Shown one piece after another: positions 23,952 through 32,603 of a DNA stretch of 64,000 nt; the stretch's first letter is position 1; the number at the start of each line of letters is the position of its first letter. A model generated the notes under the pieces. It made no database searches, was not told the origin of the DNA, and saw nothing but the letters and a program-made list of their open reading frames with translations. The position numbers and the translations under genes were made by a program. The stretch spans positions 62,001-126,000 of the forward strand of contig CP143429.1 of assembly GCA_039636775.1 (NCBI GenBank). The letters run 5' to 3'. Source of the stretch: Micrococcaceae bacterium Sec5.8 (GTDB taxonomy: Bacteria; Actinomycetota; Actinomycetes; Actinomycetales; Micrococcaceae).

Positions 23952-24905
23952 ATGCTCACAGTTATAGGCGAGGGCCTGGTTGATGTGGTCCAGCGTTCCT
24001 CCGGTATCCAGGCCCATGTCGGCGGCAGCCCGCTTAACGTCGCCGTGGGACTGGCCCGGCTGGACCATCCGGTGCAGTTCATCGGCCGCTACGGAACCGA
24101 CGCCTACGGTGAAGCGGTGGCGGCGCACCTGAAGTCCAGCTCAGTGCTGCTCCCCGTGGGTCCCGACGAACTGCCCACGTCCGTCGCCACCGCCCTGATC
24201 GATGACGACGGCGCCGCCAGCTACACGTTCGATCTCGCCTGGGAGCTGCCCGGGCTTGCCGAGAGGTTGCCGTTCATGCTGCAGGCGACGACGCTGCTGC
24301 ACACCGGCTCCATTGCCACGATGCTGGCTCCCGGCGCCGCAGAGGTTCTCGCCGCCGTCGAACATGCCCATCCCTCAGCCACCATCAGCTTCGACCCCAA
24401 CTGCCGGCCCAGCATCATCACCGACGTGGACTACGCGCGCGGGCAGGCGGAGAAGTTTGTTGCCCTCGCGGACGTGGTCAAGGCCTCGGACGAGGATCTT
24501 CAGTGGCTCTACCCCGATGCGGATCCGCTGGACTCGGCCCGGCGCTGGCTGGGCGGCCCGGAAGGCCCGGCCATGGTGGTGGTCACCCGCGGCGCCCAGG
24601 GGCCGTGGGGTGTCAACGCCGCCGGCGAAGCGCAGTTTCCGGCCCCGTCCGTCAAAGTGGCGGACACCGTGGGGGCCGGAGATTCCTTCATGGCGGCGCT
24701 GCTCTCCGGGGTGGTGGACCGGGGCCTGGCCGGGGCGCAGAACCGCAAGGACCTCCGGGAGCTCTCGGCGGAACGCCTCCGCGACCTCCTGGCCCACGCT
24801 GCCCGGGCGGCCGCGATCACCGTGTCCCGGGCCGGCGCCAATCCCCCCACCCGCACCGAACTCAACCGGCTCGAGGCCCGGGCTGTGGACCACACCAGTC
24901 ATTGA
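23952..24905 (+). CDS. PfkB family carbohydrate kinase (fructokinase-like)
   Basis: 317 residues. MLTVIGEGLVDVV is the usual PfkB beginning. GGSPLNVAVGLARL is the family's first signature and DTVGAGDSFMAALLSG the second, with catalytic base Asp244. ATP-dependent phosphorylation of a sugar, probably a hexose such as fructose; the specificity is inferred from length and general likeness only. The ATG at 23952 was preferred on family alignment; 23946 would add two residues. Nine bases before the PEBP gene, so they may be co-transcribed. Confidence 0.87.
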   Translation: MLTVIGEGLVDVVQRSSGIQAHVGGSPLNVAVGLARLDHPVQFIGRYGTDAYGEAVAAHLKSSSVLLPVGPDELPTSVATALIDDDGAASYTFDLAWELPGLAERLPFMLQATTLLHTGSIATMLAPGAAEVLAAVEHAHPSATISFDPNCRPSIITDVDYARGQAEKFVALADVVKASDEDLQWLYPDADPLDSARRWLGGPEGPAMVVVTRGAQGPWGVNAAGEAQFPAPSVKVADTVGAGDSFMAALLSGVVDRGLAGAQNRKDLRELSAERLRDLLAHAARAAAITVSRAGANPPTRTELNRLEARAVDHTSH

Positions 24906-24914
24906 AAGGCAGTC

Positions 24915-25427
24915 ATGGCACCCCGCGATGTTCCAAGCTTCCAGGTCAGCAGTGAGTCATTCCAAGACGGCCAGACACTGCCGGTGGCGCAGCGCGGCGC
25001 CGCAACGGGGCCCGGCGCCGCGGACGAATCGCCGCAGCTGAGCTGGAGCGGAGCCCCGGAAGGAACCCAAAGCTACGCCGTTACCGTGTTCGACCCCGAC
25101 GCTCCGGGGGGCGGCGGGTTCTGGCACTGGGCCGTGCTGGATGTCCCGGCCCAGACGACGTCCCTGCCGGCCGGAGCAGGGTCCCGGAACGGCGGCGGCC
25201 TTCCCCGGGGCGCTTTCCAGTTGAGGAACGACGGCGGCGGGGCCGGATATCTGGGGGCCGCGCCACCCCGGGGCCACGGACCGCACCACTACGTCTTCAC
25301 CGTCCTGGCGCTGGACGTAGCGCAGTCGGGGCTGGACGCTGCCGCGTCCCCGGCAAAGCTCGAAACGAAGCTCGGCGCCCACATCCTGGCCCGGGCAAGC
25401 CGCACCACTATTTACGAGCGCCGCTAG
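24915..25427 (+). CDS. YbhB/YbcL family PEBP-like protein
   Basis: 170 residues, phosphatidylethanolamine-binding-protein fold. Visible motifs: SPQLSWSGAPEGTQSYAVTV, DPDAPGGGGFWHWAVLDVP (the DPDxP and HW ligand-pocket residues) and PPRGHGPHHYVFTVLALD. Bacterial YbhB/YbcL proteins bind small anions or lipids; their role is unclear. GAAAGG precedes the ATG. A long hairpin repeat begins 19 bases after the stop. Confidence 0.9.
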   Translation: MAPRDVPSFQVSSESFQDGQTLPVAQRGAATGPGAADESPQLSWSGAPEGTQSYAVTVFDPDAPGGGGFWHWAVLDVPAQTTSLPAGAGSRNGGGLPRGAFQLRNDGGGAGYLGAAPPRGHGPHHYVFTVLALDVAQSGLDAAASPAKLETKLGAHILARASRTTIYERR

Positions 25428-25445
25428 CCACACCGCCGTCGCCGC

Positions 25446-25508
25446 TTCGACGGTTCCGTGTGCATACCACGCCACGCCGGTACGTCGATCGGGCAGGGAA
25501 CCGTCGAA
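25446..25508. repeat. Long-hairpin dispersed repeat, copy 1
   Basis: TTCGACGGTTCC and GGAACCGTCGAA are perfect 12-base arms around a 39-base loop. The inner bases GTG/CAG mismatch once where copy 2 keeps pairing. It shares arms, inner GCA/GGCAGG and overall size with a second copy at 56626-56694. Both follow a stop codon by fewer than 20 bases. Confidence 0.8.
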
Positions 25509-25529
25509 ATGGCGGCACCGCAGCCAACG

Positions 25530-25535
25530 TAGACT
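25530..25535 (+). promoter_or_regulatory. Leaderless -10 box of the HAD phosphatase gene
   Basis: TAGACT, six bases (GGCAGT), ATG. No Shine-Dalgarno sequence precedes this start. Confidence 0.5.
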
Positions 25536-25541
25536 GGCAGT

Positions 25542-26360
25542 ATGCGGATGGTAGCAAGTGACATCGACGGTACGATCCTCGGCCACGACGGCAAAATCAG
25601 TGAGCGGACCGTCCGTGCGTTCCACGCCTGCCGGGACGCCGGCATTGAACTGGTCTTTGTCACGGGCCGGCCACCGCGCTGGCTGCATCCCCTCCAGGAA
25701 CAGCTGGGCCACACCGGCACCGTCATCTGCTCCAACGGCGCCATCGTCTGGGACCTTGAAGCGGACCGGATGGTCTCGGCCCGGGGCCTGCAGCTCGACG
25801 CCGTCTTCGAGGCCCGCGCTATTATCCAACGGCTGCGCCCCTCCGCGCTGTTCGCCGCCGAGACCTTGACCGGCTTTCACCTGGAACCGGGGTTTATCGA
25901 GGACGGTTCCAGCAGGCTGCTCGCCGAAGTCACCCCCGCGCCGCTGCACGCCACGCTCACGGCAGCGGACTCCGTGGTGAAGTTCCTGGCCATCGTCCGG
26001 GAAGGATCAGCTGACGAATTCCTGGCCGAGGTCACCCCCGCCGTCGCCCATCTTGCTGCGGCGACCCACTCAGCGCCCAACATGGCGCTCCTGGAACTCT
26101 CCCTCCCCGGGGTCAACAAGGCCGTCACGCTGGCCGAATACGCGGCCGCACTGGGCATCGGCCCGGCGGATGTGGTGGCGTTCGGGGACATGCCCAACGA
26201 CATCGAGATGCTCCGCTGGGCCGGCGACGGCTACGCGATGGCCAGCGGCCACCCCCAGGCTATCCTCGCGGCCGGGCAGCAGGCCCCGCACTTCGATGAC
26301 GACGGCGTGGCCCAGGTTCTCGAGGCGAAGCTCGCAGCCCTGGGCGTCCGGCTCTCCTGA
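25542..26360 (+). CDS. Cof-type HAD-superfamily phosphatase
   Basis: 272 residues. HAD motif I is ASDIDGTILG (Asp7, Asp9), motif II FVTGRPPRW, motif III a Lys around VVKFL/NKAVTLAEY, and motif IV FGDMPNDIEML. The large C2 cap between motifs II and III fits the Cof/YidA type. These enzymes dephosphorylate sugar phosphates or cofactors such as FMN or PLP; the target is unknown. A second, diverged member lies at 47873-48745. Confidence 0.9.
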   Translation: MRMVASDIDGTILGHDGKISERTVRAFHACRDAGIELVFVTGRPPRWLHPLQEQLGHTGTVICSNGAIVWDLEADRMVSARGLQLDAVFEARAIIQRLRPSALFAAETLTGFHLEPGFIEDGSSRLLAEVTPAPLHATLTAADSVVKFLAIVREGSADEFLAEVTPAVAHLAAATHSAPNMALLELSLPGVNKAVTLAEYAAALGIGPADVVAFGDMPNDIEMLRWAGDGYAMASGHPQAILAAGQQAPHFDDDGVAQVLEAKLAALGVRLS

Positions 26361-26501
26361 CCCGCGGCTTTCCTGACCCATCGTTTGCCCGGTCCGGCGT
26401 GCTTTCTGACACCTGACTCCCAGCTTTCGGACAACTGACGTTCACCTTGGCGCCCTACGCTGAAATCTCACGACGGAGCAGCTGACTGACGGTGGGACAT
26501 C

Positions 26502-26750
26502 ATGGCCAGATACCGCACGGATAAGACCGACAACATGCCTCTGCGCCCGGTGGCGCCGGACGCGCACTGGAAGAGCCTGCAGCAGGGTGACCGGGTCAGC
26601 GTCAGGCTGGCGCCCGGCTACGAAACCGGCGGCCGCGTGGACGCCGTCACGGCAGACCACACCGCCGTGTGGGTGCACCTGGACGGCGGCCGGGGGCGCA
26701 CGCTCCTGCACTGCAGCGACGGCGTGGAAATCCTTCCGCCCGCGACCTAG
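26502..26750 (+). CDS. Small conserved-looking protein of unknown function (82 aa)
   Basis: 82 residues, mixed charge and no transmembrane segment: MARYRTDKTDNMPLRPVAPD followed by HWKSLQQGDRVSV and repeated short beta-like stretches (GGRVDAVTADHTAVWVHLDG, GRTLLHCSDGVEIL). The pattern of short strands resembles an SH3-like or Tudor-like small barrel. GGTGGGA lies before the ATG. Codon use looks like its neighbours, which supports a real gene. No family is recognised. Confidence 0.6.
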   Translation: MARYRTDKTDNMPLRPVAPDAHWKSLQQGDRVSVRLAPGYETGGRVDAVTADHTAVWVHLDGGRGRTLLHCSDGVEILPPAT

Positions 26751-26785
26751 CCCGGGCACCCGGGGCGGTCCGGGCCAGGCTCAGC

Positions 26786-26791
26786 TAGGCT
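26786..26791 (+). promoter_or_regulatory. Leaderless -10 box deciding the GDPD start
   Basis: TAGGCT, six bases (TTGCCC), GTG at 26798. This geometry favours the GTG over the in-frame TTG at 26792, which would fall only one base after the box. Confidence 0.5.
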
Positions 26792-26797
26792 TTGCCC

Positions 26798-27628
26798 GTG
26801 AGCATCCCGCACCCCTTCTTTTCCTCCGGCTCCGCTTCATCCGCCGGCTCCGCGGCTGGCGACGGTCCCGAACCCCCGGTGGCCATGGCCCATCGCGGGT
26901 TCTCCCGGGACGGCTTGGAAAACTCCATGGCAGCGTTCCGCGCCGCCGTCGAACTCGGGTTCAGGCACCTCGAAACGGACGTGCACACCACAGCAGACGG
27001 CGTCCTGCTGCTGTTCCATGACGAAACCCTGGACCGGGTGACGGACGGCCACGGCCGTATCTCGGACCTCCCGGCAGAGACGGTGGCGCGGGCACGGATC
27101 GGCGGGGTGGAGCCCATCCCGCTGTTTGAGGAACTGGCTAGGTCGTTCCCGGATGTCCGGCTCAATCTGGACGTCAAGGACTGGAATTCCGTGGACACCC
27201 TGGCGGCGGCGATCGAGCGGTTCGGGCTGCACGACCGCGTCCTGATTGCCAGCTTTTCGGATCGGCGGCGCCGGGCCGTGCTCAGGCAACTGAGCCGCCC
27301 CGCGGCCGGTTCCGCCGGGATGATCTCGAATGCCCTCTTTGTTCTGCTCGGCCCCCTGCTTCCGGCTGCGCTGCTGCGCCTCACCGCCGGACGCGCGCTC
27401 CGCGGCGTCCACGCACTGCAGGTTCCCCTCCGCTACGGTCCCGTGACCGTGGTGACCTCCGGCTTCGTCCGGCGCGCCCACCGGCACGGGCTGCAGGTGC
27501 ACGTGTGGACGGTCAACGACCCCGCCCAAATGCACCGGCTGCTGGACCTCGGAGTAGATGGGATCGTCACTGACCGTGCGGACCTGCTGAAGGACGTCCT
27601 GCAGGACCGCGGCAGCTGGCGCAGCTGA
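26798..27628 (+). CDS. Glycerophosphodiester phosphodiesterase family protein
   Basis: 276 residues, TIM-barrel GDPD. VAMAHRGFSRDGLENSMAAF carries the first catalytic His and the Glu/Asn region. HLETDVHTTADG has the metal-binding ETDV, and LLFHDETLDRVTDGHG the second His. VHVWTVNDPAQMHRLLDLG and GIVTDRADLL close the barrel. It cleaves glycerophosphodiesters to glycerol-3-phosphate and an alcohol. No signal peptide, so probably cytosolic; a short Ser/Ala-rich stretch (about residues 8-22) precedes the barrel. Confidence 0.9.
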   Translation: MSIPHPFFSSGSASSAGSAAGDGPEPPVAMAHRGFSRDGLENSMAAFRAAVELGFRHLETDVHTTADGVLLLFHDETLDRVTDGHGRISDLPAETVARARIGGVEPIPLFEELARSFPDVRLNLDVKDWNSVDTLAAAIERFGLHDRVLIASFSDRRRRAVLRQLSRPAAGSAGMISNALFVLLGPLLPAALLRLTAGRALRGVHALQVPLRYGPVTVVTSGFVRRAHRHGLQVHVWTVNDPAQMHRLLDLGVDGIVTDRADLLKDVLQDRGSWRS

Positions 27629-27718
27629 CCCCCGTCGTCCGACGAGCCATGGCCTGTCGCCCCGCCCCGGCGGTCTTCGGCGGCGCCCGGTGTCGGTGCC
27701 TGCTGGCAGGATAGAACC

Positions 27719-28843
27719 ATGCGCATCCTGATCGCCCCGGACAAGTTCAAGGGCTCCCTTACCGCCGCCGAAGCCGCCGCCGCCATGGCGGAGGGTGCCT
27801 TGCGCGTTTATCCCGACGCCGAGGTCCTCCAGTTTCCGGTGGCCGACGGCGGCGAGGGAACCCTCGAGGCCGCCGTTGCCGCCGGTTACGAGGAGCGGCT
27901 GAACGCCGTTGTCGGCCCCATCCTGGCACCCGTCGGCGCGGCCTGGGCGATCCGGAAGGACGCCTTCGGCGGGGCAACCGCCATCATCGAAACCGCGCAG
28001 GCGTCGGGCCTGGACCAGATGGAGCCGACTCCCGCCAACGCACTCAGGGCGCACAGCTACGGCTGCGGCCAGCTGATCGCCGCCGCCCTCGACGCCGGCG
28101 CGACCGAAATTGTGCTGGGCCTGGGCGGCTCGGCGATGACGGACGGCGGCAGCGGGGCCCTGCGCGCGTTGGGCCTGAAACCGCTTGATGCTGCCGGCAA
28201 TGTGGTGCCCCTCGGCGGCGGCTCGTTGGCCGATGTGGTGCAGCTCGATGTCAGCGGGCTCGATCCGAGGCTCGGGGCGGTAACCTTCCGGATTGCCGTT
28301 GACGTGCAAAACCCGCTCTTCGGCAGCGCCGGCGCGGCCCACGTGTTTGGTCCGCAAAAGGGCGCCGACGAGGACGCCGTGGAACTGCTCGACGCAGGAC
28401 TGCGCAACTGGTCCTCGGTGCTGCGCGAATCCACCGGGCGGGACGTGAATGTCTCCGGTGCCGGGGCCGCCGGAGGTTTCCCGGCCTCGTTCCTGGCGTT
28501 CAGCGACGCCGTCCTGGAAAGCGGTTTCGAGTTGGTGGCCGGGCTCACCGGACTGGCCGGCAAACTCGCGCAGGCGGACCTTGTGATCACCGGCGAGGGG
28601 TCGCTGGATTCGCAGTCGTTGGCCGGAAAAGCGCCGATTGCGCTTGCGGATGCCGCCCGGAGGCTGGAGATCCCGGTGATCGTCGTGGCCGGACGGATCC
28701 TGGTCACCCCGGAGGACCTCGCCGAACACGGGGTGGTGGCCGCCGCCCAACTGCTGGACGTGGCGGGGAGCGCGGAAGACGCCGTCGCGAATGCCGCGAA
28801 ATACCTCGCCTGGGCCACCACCCAGGTGCTTGAGGGCGCCTGA
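27719..28843 (+). CDS. Glycerate kinase (GarK/GlxK family, type II)
   Basis: 374 residues. It opens with the family signature RILIAPDKFKGSLTAAEAA and has PVADGGEGTLEAAV, LGLGGSAMTDGGSGAL (the phosphate-binding loop) and LVITGEGSLDSQSLAGKAP near the C-terminus. It phosphorylates D-glycerate, usually at position 2, feeding glyoxylate or glycerate into glycolysis. Length fits the family (about 375-380). A CAGGAT box six bases before the ATG suggests a leaderless message. Convergent with the DUF6328 gene, four bases apart. Confidence 0.92.
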   Translation: MRILIAPDKFKGSLTAAEAAAAMAEGALRVYPDAEVLQFPVADGGEGTLEAAVAAGYEERLNAVVGPILAPVGAAWAIRKDAFGGATAIIETAQASGLDQMEPTPANALRAHSYGCGQLIAAALDAGATEIVLGLGGSAMTDGGSGALRALGLKPLDAAGNVVPLGGGSLADVVQLDVSGLDPRLGAVTFRIAVDVQNPLFGSAGAAHVFGPQKGADEDAVELLDAGLRNWSSVLRESTGRDVNVSGAGAAGGFPASFLAFSDAVLESGFELVAGLTGLAGKLAQADLVITGEGSLDSQSLAGKAPIALADAARRLEIPVIVVAGRILVTPEDLAEHGVVAAAQLLDVAGSAEDAVANAAKYLAWATTQVLEGA

Positions 28844-28847
28844 GCGT

Positions 28848-29405
28848 TCAGGGTCCGGTTTCAAGGTGCGGCTCCGGGGCCGGCTTGGATTCCTCGGCGG
28901 CCTGCTCGGCCTGCCGCCGGAGCCTGCTCGGCACGTAAACCAACAGGATCAGCAACAACCCCAGAAGGGCTGCTCCGGCAGTCAGGCCCGCCGCCCGGCC
29001 GGCCGTGACATCGAAAACCAGCGCGGAGGTGCCGACGCTGAGGAGCCCGATGCCGCCTAAGGCGACCTTTGCGATCCGGTCGGCGCTGGAGACCAGCGCG
29101 GCCCGCAAATGCATTCGGAACAGCCGGCGGTGCACGCTCACAGGCAGCAGAATCAGCGATGTGGTGAGGGCAGCCAGTGCCACGTTGGCGAGATACAGGG
29201 TGGTTTGGAAGCTGTCCAGCGTTTCGAACCGGGATTGGAACGGCAGGGTCAGCAGGAACCCCGCGAGGATCTGAACCCCGGTTTGCAGCACCCGCAGTTC
29301 CTGCAGCAGTTCCAGCCAGTTCCGGTCAAGTTTTTCAGTAGGGGACTCGTGCCTGAAGTCACTTGAAGATCGCTCGGCAGATGACACTGGCTCAGATTCG
29401 GACAC
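28848..29405 (-). CDS. DUF6328-type membrane protein
   Basis: About 185 residues. After a charged N-terminus the segment LDRNWLELLQELRVLQTGVQ leads into four hydrophobic segments: ILAGFLLTLPF, LYLANVALAALTTSLILLPV, IAKVALGGIGLLSVGTSALV and GLTAGAALLGLLLILLVYV. It ends in a Lys/Glu/Pro tail. The arrangement matches actinobacterial DUF6328 proteins; function is unknown. The start is uncertain: the GTG used here lies within a longer frame that begins at a TTG (29459), and another GTG lies six codons later. Confidence 0.7.
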   Translation of the reverse strand: MSESEPVSSAERSSSDFRHESPTEKLDRNWLELLQELRVLQTGVQILAGFLLTLPFQSRFETLDSFQTTLYLANVALAALTTSLILLPVSVHRRLFRMHLRAALVSSADRIAKVALGGIGLLSVGTSALVFDVTAGRAAGLTAGAALLGLLLILLVYVPSRLRRQAEQAAEESKPAPEPHLETGP

Positions 29406-29621
29406 GGGTTGCTTTCGATAGGCGCGGACCGGGCTGCTGCGGCGGCAGTTAACACTCAACCTAGGCCTGCGGCCTACGTAATTTCAAGCAATTACTAAGG
29501 TTGCTGATGAATGTCGAGGTAAGGTGGACTTGTTTACTTCACGGGATGGCTTCGCGGCCCGGGTCAGTACCCGGAGTCCGGACGCAGCCGCCGGAAAACC
29601 GATACGTTGGGTAGGTGGACA

Positions 29622-30521
29622 ATGAGTGATGCAAGCAAACAGCGGGACCAGCCGGGGGACCCGCGGAGCGGCTACTACTCGGGCTCCTTCCCGGAGCAGA
29701 TCCAGAAACAGCCCGGCCTGACCGCACTCATGGATCCCCAGCCGGATCACGGTGAGGAGAGCTACCAGGGCAGCGGCGCCCTCGAGGGCAAGGCCGCCCT
29801 GATCACGGGCGGGGACTCCGGAATCGGCAAGGCGGTGGCCATCGCGTTCGCCCGCGAGGGGGCCGACGTCGCCATCTCCTACTTGCCGGAGGAAGAAGCT
29901 GACGCCCAGGACACCGCCATGTGGATCCGCAAGACCGGCCGGAAGGCGCTGCTGTTCGCCGGAGACGGGCGTACTGAAGAGTTCGCCGCCAAGATCGTGG
30001 ACGATGCTCTTGCTGAGTTTGGCCGCCTGGACGTCGTGGTGTTGAATGCCGGCTACCAGAAGAACCGCGACAGCTTCGAATCCCTCACCACCGAGGAATT
30101 CGACCGCGTCTTCAAAACCAACCTTTACTCGCTGATCTGGACCGCGCGGGCGGCAGTTCCGCATCTGAAACCCGGTGCGTCCGTCATTACGACCGCATCC
30201 ATCCAGGCCTTCAACCCTTCGCCTGAGCTCATTGACTACGCCATGACCAAAGCCGCGCAGGTTGCTTTCACGAAGGCCCTGGCCCAGGAGCCCGGCCCGA
30301 AGGGAATCCGCGTCAATGCCGTGGCACCCGGACCCATTTGGACGCCCCTGATCCCGGCAACCGAGTGGCCGGACAAGCTGCCGTCCTTCGGACAGGACAC
30401 ACCGCTGCAACGTGCGGGTCAGCCTGCCGAACTTGCGGCCGCGTACGTGTTGCTGGCCTCGGAGCACGGCTCGTACATCTCCGGCGCCGTCTTGCCCGTC
30501 ACCGGCGGCAAGGGCCTCTGA
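29622..30521 (+). CDS. SDR oxidoreductase (YhdF/YghA-like, general-stress type)
   Basis: 299 residues. A 45-residue N-terminal part (YYSGSFPEQIQKQPGLTALM, PDHGEESYQGSG) is characteristic of this SDR branch. The cofactor motif is TGGDSGIGKA, then VLNAGYQ, Ser in TASIQAF, Tyr-x-x-x-Lys in YAMTKAA, and APGPIWTPLIP. Related Bacillus and E. coli proteins are stress-associated aldehyde or quinone reductases with no firm substrate. AGGTGG before the ATG fixes the start. The acidic protein gene follows 50 bases on, probably in the same transcript. Confidence 0.88.
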   Translation: MSDASKQRDQPGDPRSGYYSGSFPEQIQKQPGLTALMDPQPDHGEESYQGSGALEGKAALITGGDSGIGKAVAIAFAREGADVAISYLPEEEADAQDTAMWIRKTGRKALLFAGDGRTEEFAAKIVDDALAEFGRLDVVVLNAGYQKNRDSFESLTTEEFDRVFKTNLYSLIWTARAAVPHLKPGASVITTASIQAFNPSPELIDYAMTKAAQVAFTKALAQEPGPKGIRVNAVAPGPIWTPLIPATEWPDKLPSFGQDTPLQRAGQPAELAAAYVLLASEHGSYISGAVLPVTGGKGL

Positions 30522-30571
30522 GCCCGGCACATATTTCCACCAGTTCAAATTTCCACAACGGGAGGGACCGC

Positions 30572-31093
30572 ATGACTGAGCAGCACAAACAGGAACCGAT
30601 TGAAGAGGCCGGCGGTTACGGAACGCCGACCGCCGAGCAGGAACTGCCCGGCGGAGACACGCAAAAGTTTGCCCAGCCCCGCGACGAAGAAGCATTCGAC
30701 GCCGCCGGTCTCAGCCAGGACAGTCCGGACGGGGAAACCTACCCGGCCGGAGCCCCGGATCTGAGCCAGTTCGGCGCCGACGACCAAGACAGTGCAGGAG
30801 AACCCGGAGCAGGACGCTTCGGAGGAACGGAGGAACAAATGAGTTCAGAGAACGCCAGCACCATCCCCGGTTACGACGCGGACGCCACGGAGAACTCGGA
30901 GGCCGCCATGCCGTCGTCCGAGGCGGAGATGGACCAGACCAACACCGAGGAACCCGACGCCGGCCGTCCGTTCTCCTCGGAGCCTGGCCAGGACGCGGCC
31001 GGTCTGCCCGACGGATCAGGTACAGACCTGCCCGACGACAAGGCCCCCAAGGACCGTGACAGCGACGACGCAGAAACGTTCGACGCCGGCTAA
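30572..31093 (+). CDS. Highly acidic, disordered protein of unknown function
   Basis: 173 residues, rich in Asp, Glu, Gly, Ser and Pro, with no hydrophobic core. It has loose internal likeness between its halves (AFDAAGLSQDSPDGE and AAGLPDGSGTDLPDDK; both ends carry AFDA/TFDAG). It lacks a signal peptide. GGAGGG precedes the ATG. Its position behind a stress-type SDR suggests a hydrophilin-like or osmotic-stress role, but that is only inference. An IS30-family element starts 46 bases after the stop. Confidence 0.6.
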   Translation: MTEQHKQEPIEEAGGYGTPTAEQELPGGDTQKFAQPRDEEAFDAAGLSQDSPDGETYPAGAPDLSQFGADDQDSAGEPGAGRFGGTEEQMSSENASTIPGYDADATENSEAAMPSSEAEMDQTNTEEPDAGRPFSSEPGQDAAGLPDGSGTDLPDDKAPKDRDSDDAETFDAG

Positions 31094-31139
31094 AGCCGCC
31101 GCAAAACGGCGAAAGGCCGGGATCCGGGCGGTTTCTAGG

Positions 31140-31154
31140 GGTCGTTGCAACACC
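31140..31154 (+). repeat. Left terminal inverted repeat of the IS30 element
   Basis: GGTCGTTGCAACACC, the exact reverse complement of 32630-32644. It lies 51 bases beyond the transposase stop. Confidence 0.9.
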
Positions 31155-31205
31155 TGTTGGTTAGGTGGTTAGTAGTAAATCACGTAGACGCTCGGCTGGG
31201 GTATC

Positions 31206-32603
31206 TCAGCCGAGCGTTTTGCGTGGGCGGCCGTTGAGTTCCTGTGCGACGTGTTCGAGGTCTTCAGGTCCGTAGGCGGACAGGTCGGTGCTTTTGGGGA
31301 AGTACTGGCGCAGCAGCCCGTTGGTGTTCTCATTTGAACCGCGCTGCCAGGGGCTGGCCGGGTCGCAGAAGTAGACCTGCATGTCGGTGGCCAGGGTGAA
31401 GGACTTGTGGGCGGCCATTTCGGCCCCTTGGTCCCAGGTGAGGGAGCCTCTAAGGTGGGCCGGCAAGGTAGACATGGTGTTGATGAGCCCGTCCCGGACG
31501 GTTTCGGCGGTGTGGTCGCCGGGTAGGTGGACGAGCATCACGTAGCGGGTGGTGCGTTCGACCAGGGTTCCGATCGCGGACTGGTTGTAGGCGCCGGTGA
31601 TGAGGTCCCCCTCCCAATGGCCGGGCACAGCGCGGTCCTCGATCTCGGGTGGACGCTCGGATATCATGACCATCGGGTCCACGAACCGGGAGGTGCGCTG
31701 TTCCCCGCTCTGGTGGTGTTTCCGGCGGGTCCGACCGGTGCGCAGCGCGGCCTGTATTTCGCGTTTGAGTCCGCCTCTCGCCTGAACGTAGAGGGCTTGA
31801 TAAATCGTCTCGGGACTCACACGCATCTCCGGTTGGTCGGGGAACTTTTCGACCAGGGTGTGGCTGATCTGCTCCGGAGACCAGCGTATGAGCAGTTTGT
31901 CCTTCACATAGTCGCGCAGGTCCGACTCGCCAGCGAGCTTGGCCGTCTTGGGCCGTGCGCGCCGGGCAGCGGCTTTCCGATGCGCCCCGTGTGGCAGATA
32001 GCCCAGCAGGGCGTCGGCATTTCGGCCCAGCTCGCGGCTGATCGTTGAAGCCGATCGGCCAAGCGCGTGGGCGATCGCCCTCATCGACGACCCAGCGGCT
32101 TTCAGGTCGCGAATCATCTCCCGCTCCTGCGCGCTGAGGAACCGCGGATCGAGGAGTTTCTCAAGTGCCGATACCGATATCGGAGGGGCGAGGACCGTTC
32201 CGGTCGTGTGGGCGGGCGGGGTCATAGTGGTCACACCACGTTTGTAGTTGACCACCCGCCCATCCGGGTAAATGCGTCGGCCATTGGACTTACGGATCCC
32301 GTAATCCCACTCCTCAGCTGTCCTAAGATGCACTCCGGCGGCCTCAGCCGCCTCCCGCCGACTCACACCGGTCTTGCGCAACCGGAAGTACTCATCCCGG
32401 CCCCGGTGAGGCCGCGCCCCCGGCTTGCCCTGGCTCTTCAGCCCGGCTTTACGCACCCAGCCGGCACAAGTGGCCGGGTTTAGTCCCAGCTCGCTGGCCG
32501 CCGCTCGTGTGCTCTTGAGCCGATCGAAGACGACGAAGAACTCATCCCTCTGCTCCAGCGTGTATTTCCTCGGGCCGACATGTTCTTTCGTTAAAGACGA
32601 CAC
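31206..32603 (-). CDS. IS30-family DDE transposase with extra N-terminal HTH domains
   Basis: 465 residues, longer than the 340-390 usual for the family. The N-terminal 110 residues hold two additional helix-turn-helix units (LKSTRAAASELGLNPATCAG and VSRREAAEAAGVHLRTAEEW). The classical IS30 HTH follows (LSAQEREMIRDLKAAGSSMR, SASTISRELGRN). The DDE core shows GHWEGDLITGA, LTWDQGAEMAAH and GSNENTNGLLRQYFP. It cuts and joins the element ends. The GTG start was chosen just inside the right-end palindrome; a longer TTG start would lie in the inverted repeat itself. Confidence 0.88.
   Translation of the reverse strand: MSSLTKEHVGPRKYTLEQRDEFFVVFDRLKSTRAAASELGLNPATCAGWVRKAGLKSQGKPGARPHRGRDEYFRLRKTGVSRREAAEAAGVHLRTAEEWDYGIRKSNGRRIYPDGRVVNYKRGVTTMTPPAHTTGTVLAPPISVSALEKLLDPRFLSAQEREMIRDLKAAGSSMRAIAHALGRSASTISRELGRNADALLGYLPHGAHRKAAARRARPKTAKLAGESDLRDYVKDKLLIRWSPEQISHTLVEKFPDQPEMRVSPETIYQALYVQARGGLKREIQAALRTGRTRRKHHQSGEQRTSRFVDPMVMISERPPEIEDRAVPGHWEGDLITGAYNQSAIGTLVERTTRYVMLVHLPGDHTAETVRDGLINTMSTLPAHLRGSLTWDQGAEMAAHKSFTLATDMQVYFCDPASPWQRGSNENTNGLLRQYFPKSTDLSAYGPEDLEHVAQELNGRPRKTLG

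Noticed and set aside
26837..28864. 675-codon open frame on the minus strand
   Set aside because: Antisense to the GDPD and glycerate kinase genes; composition is that of a shadow frame.
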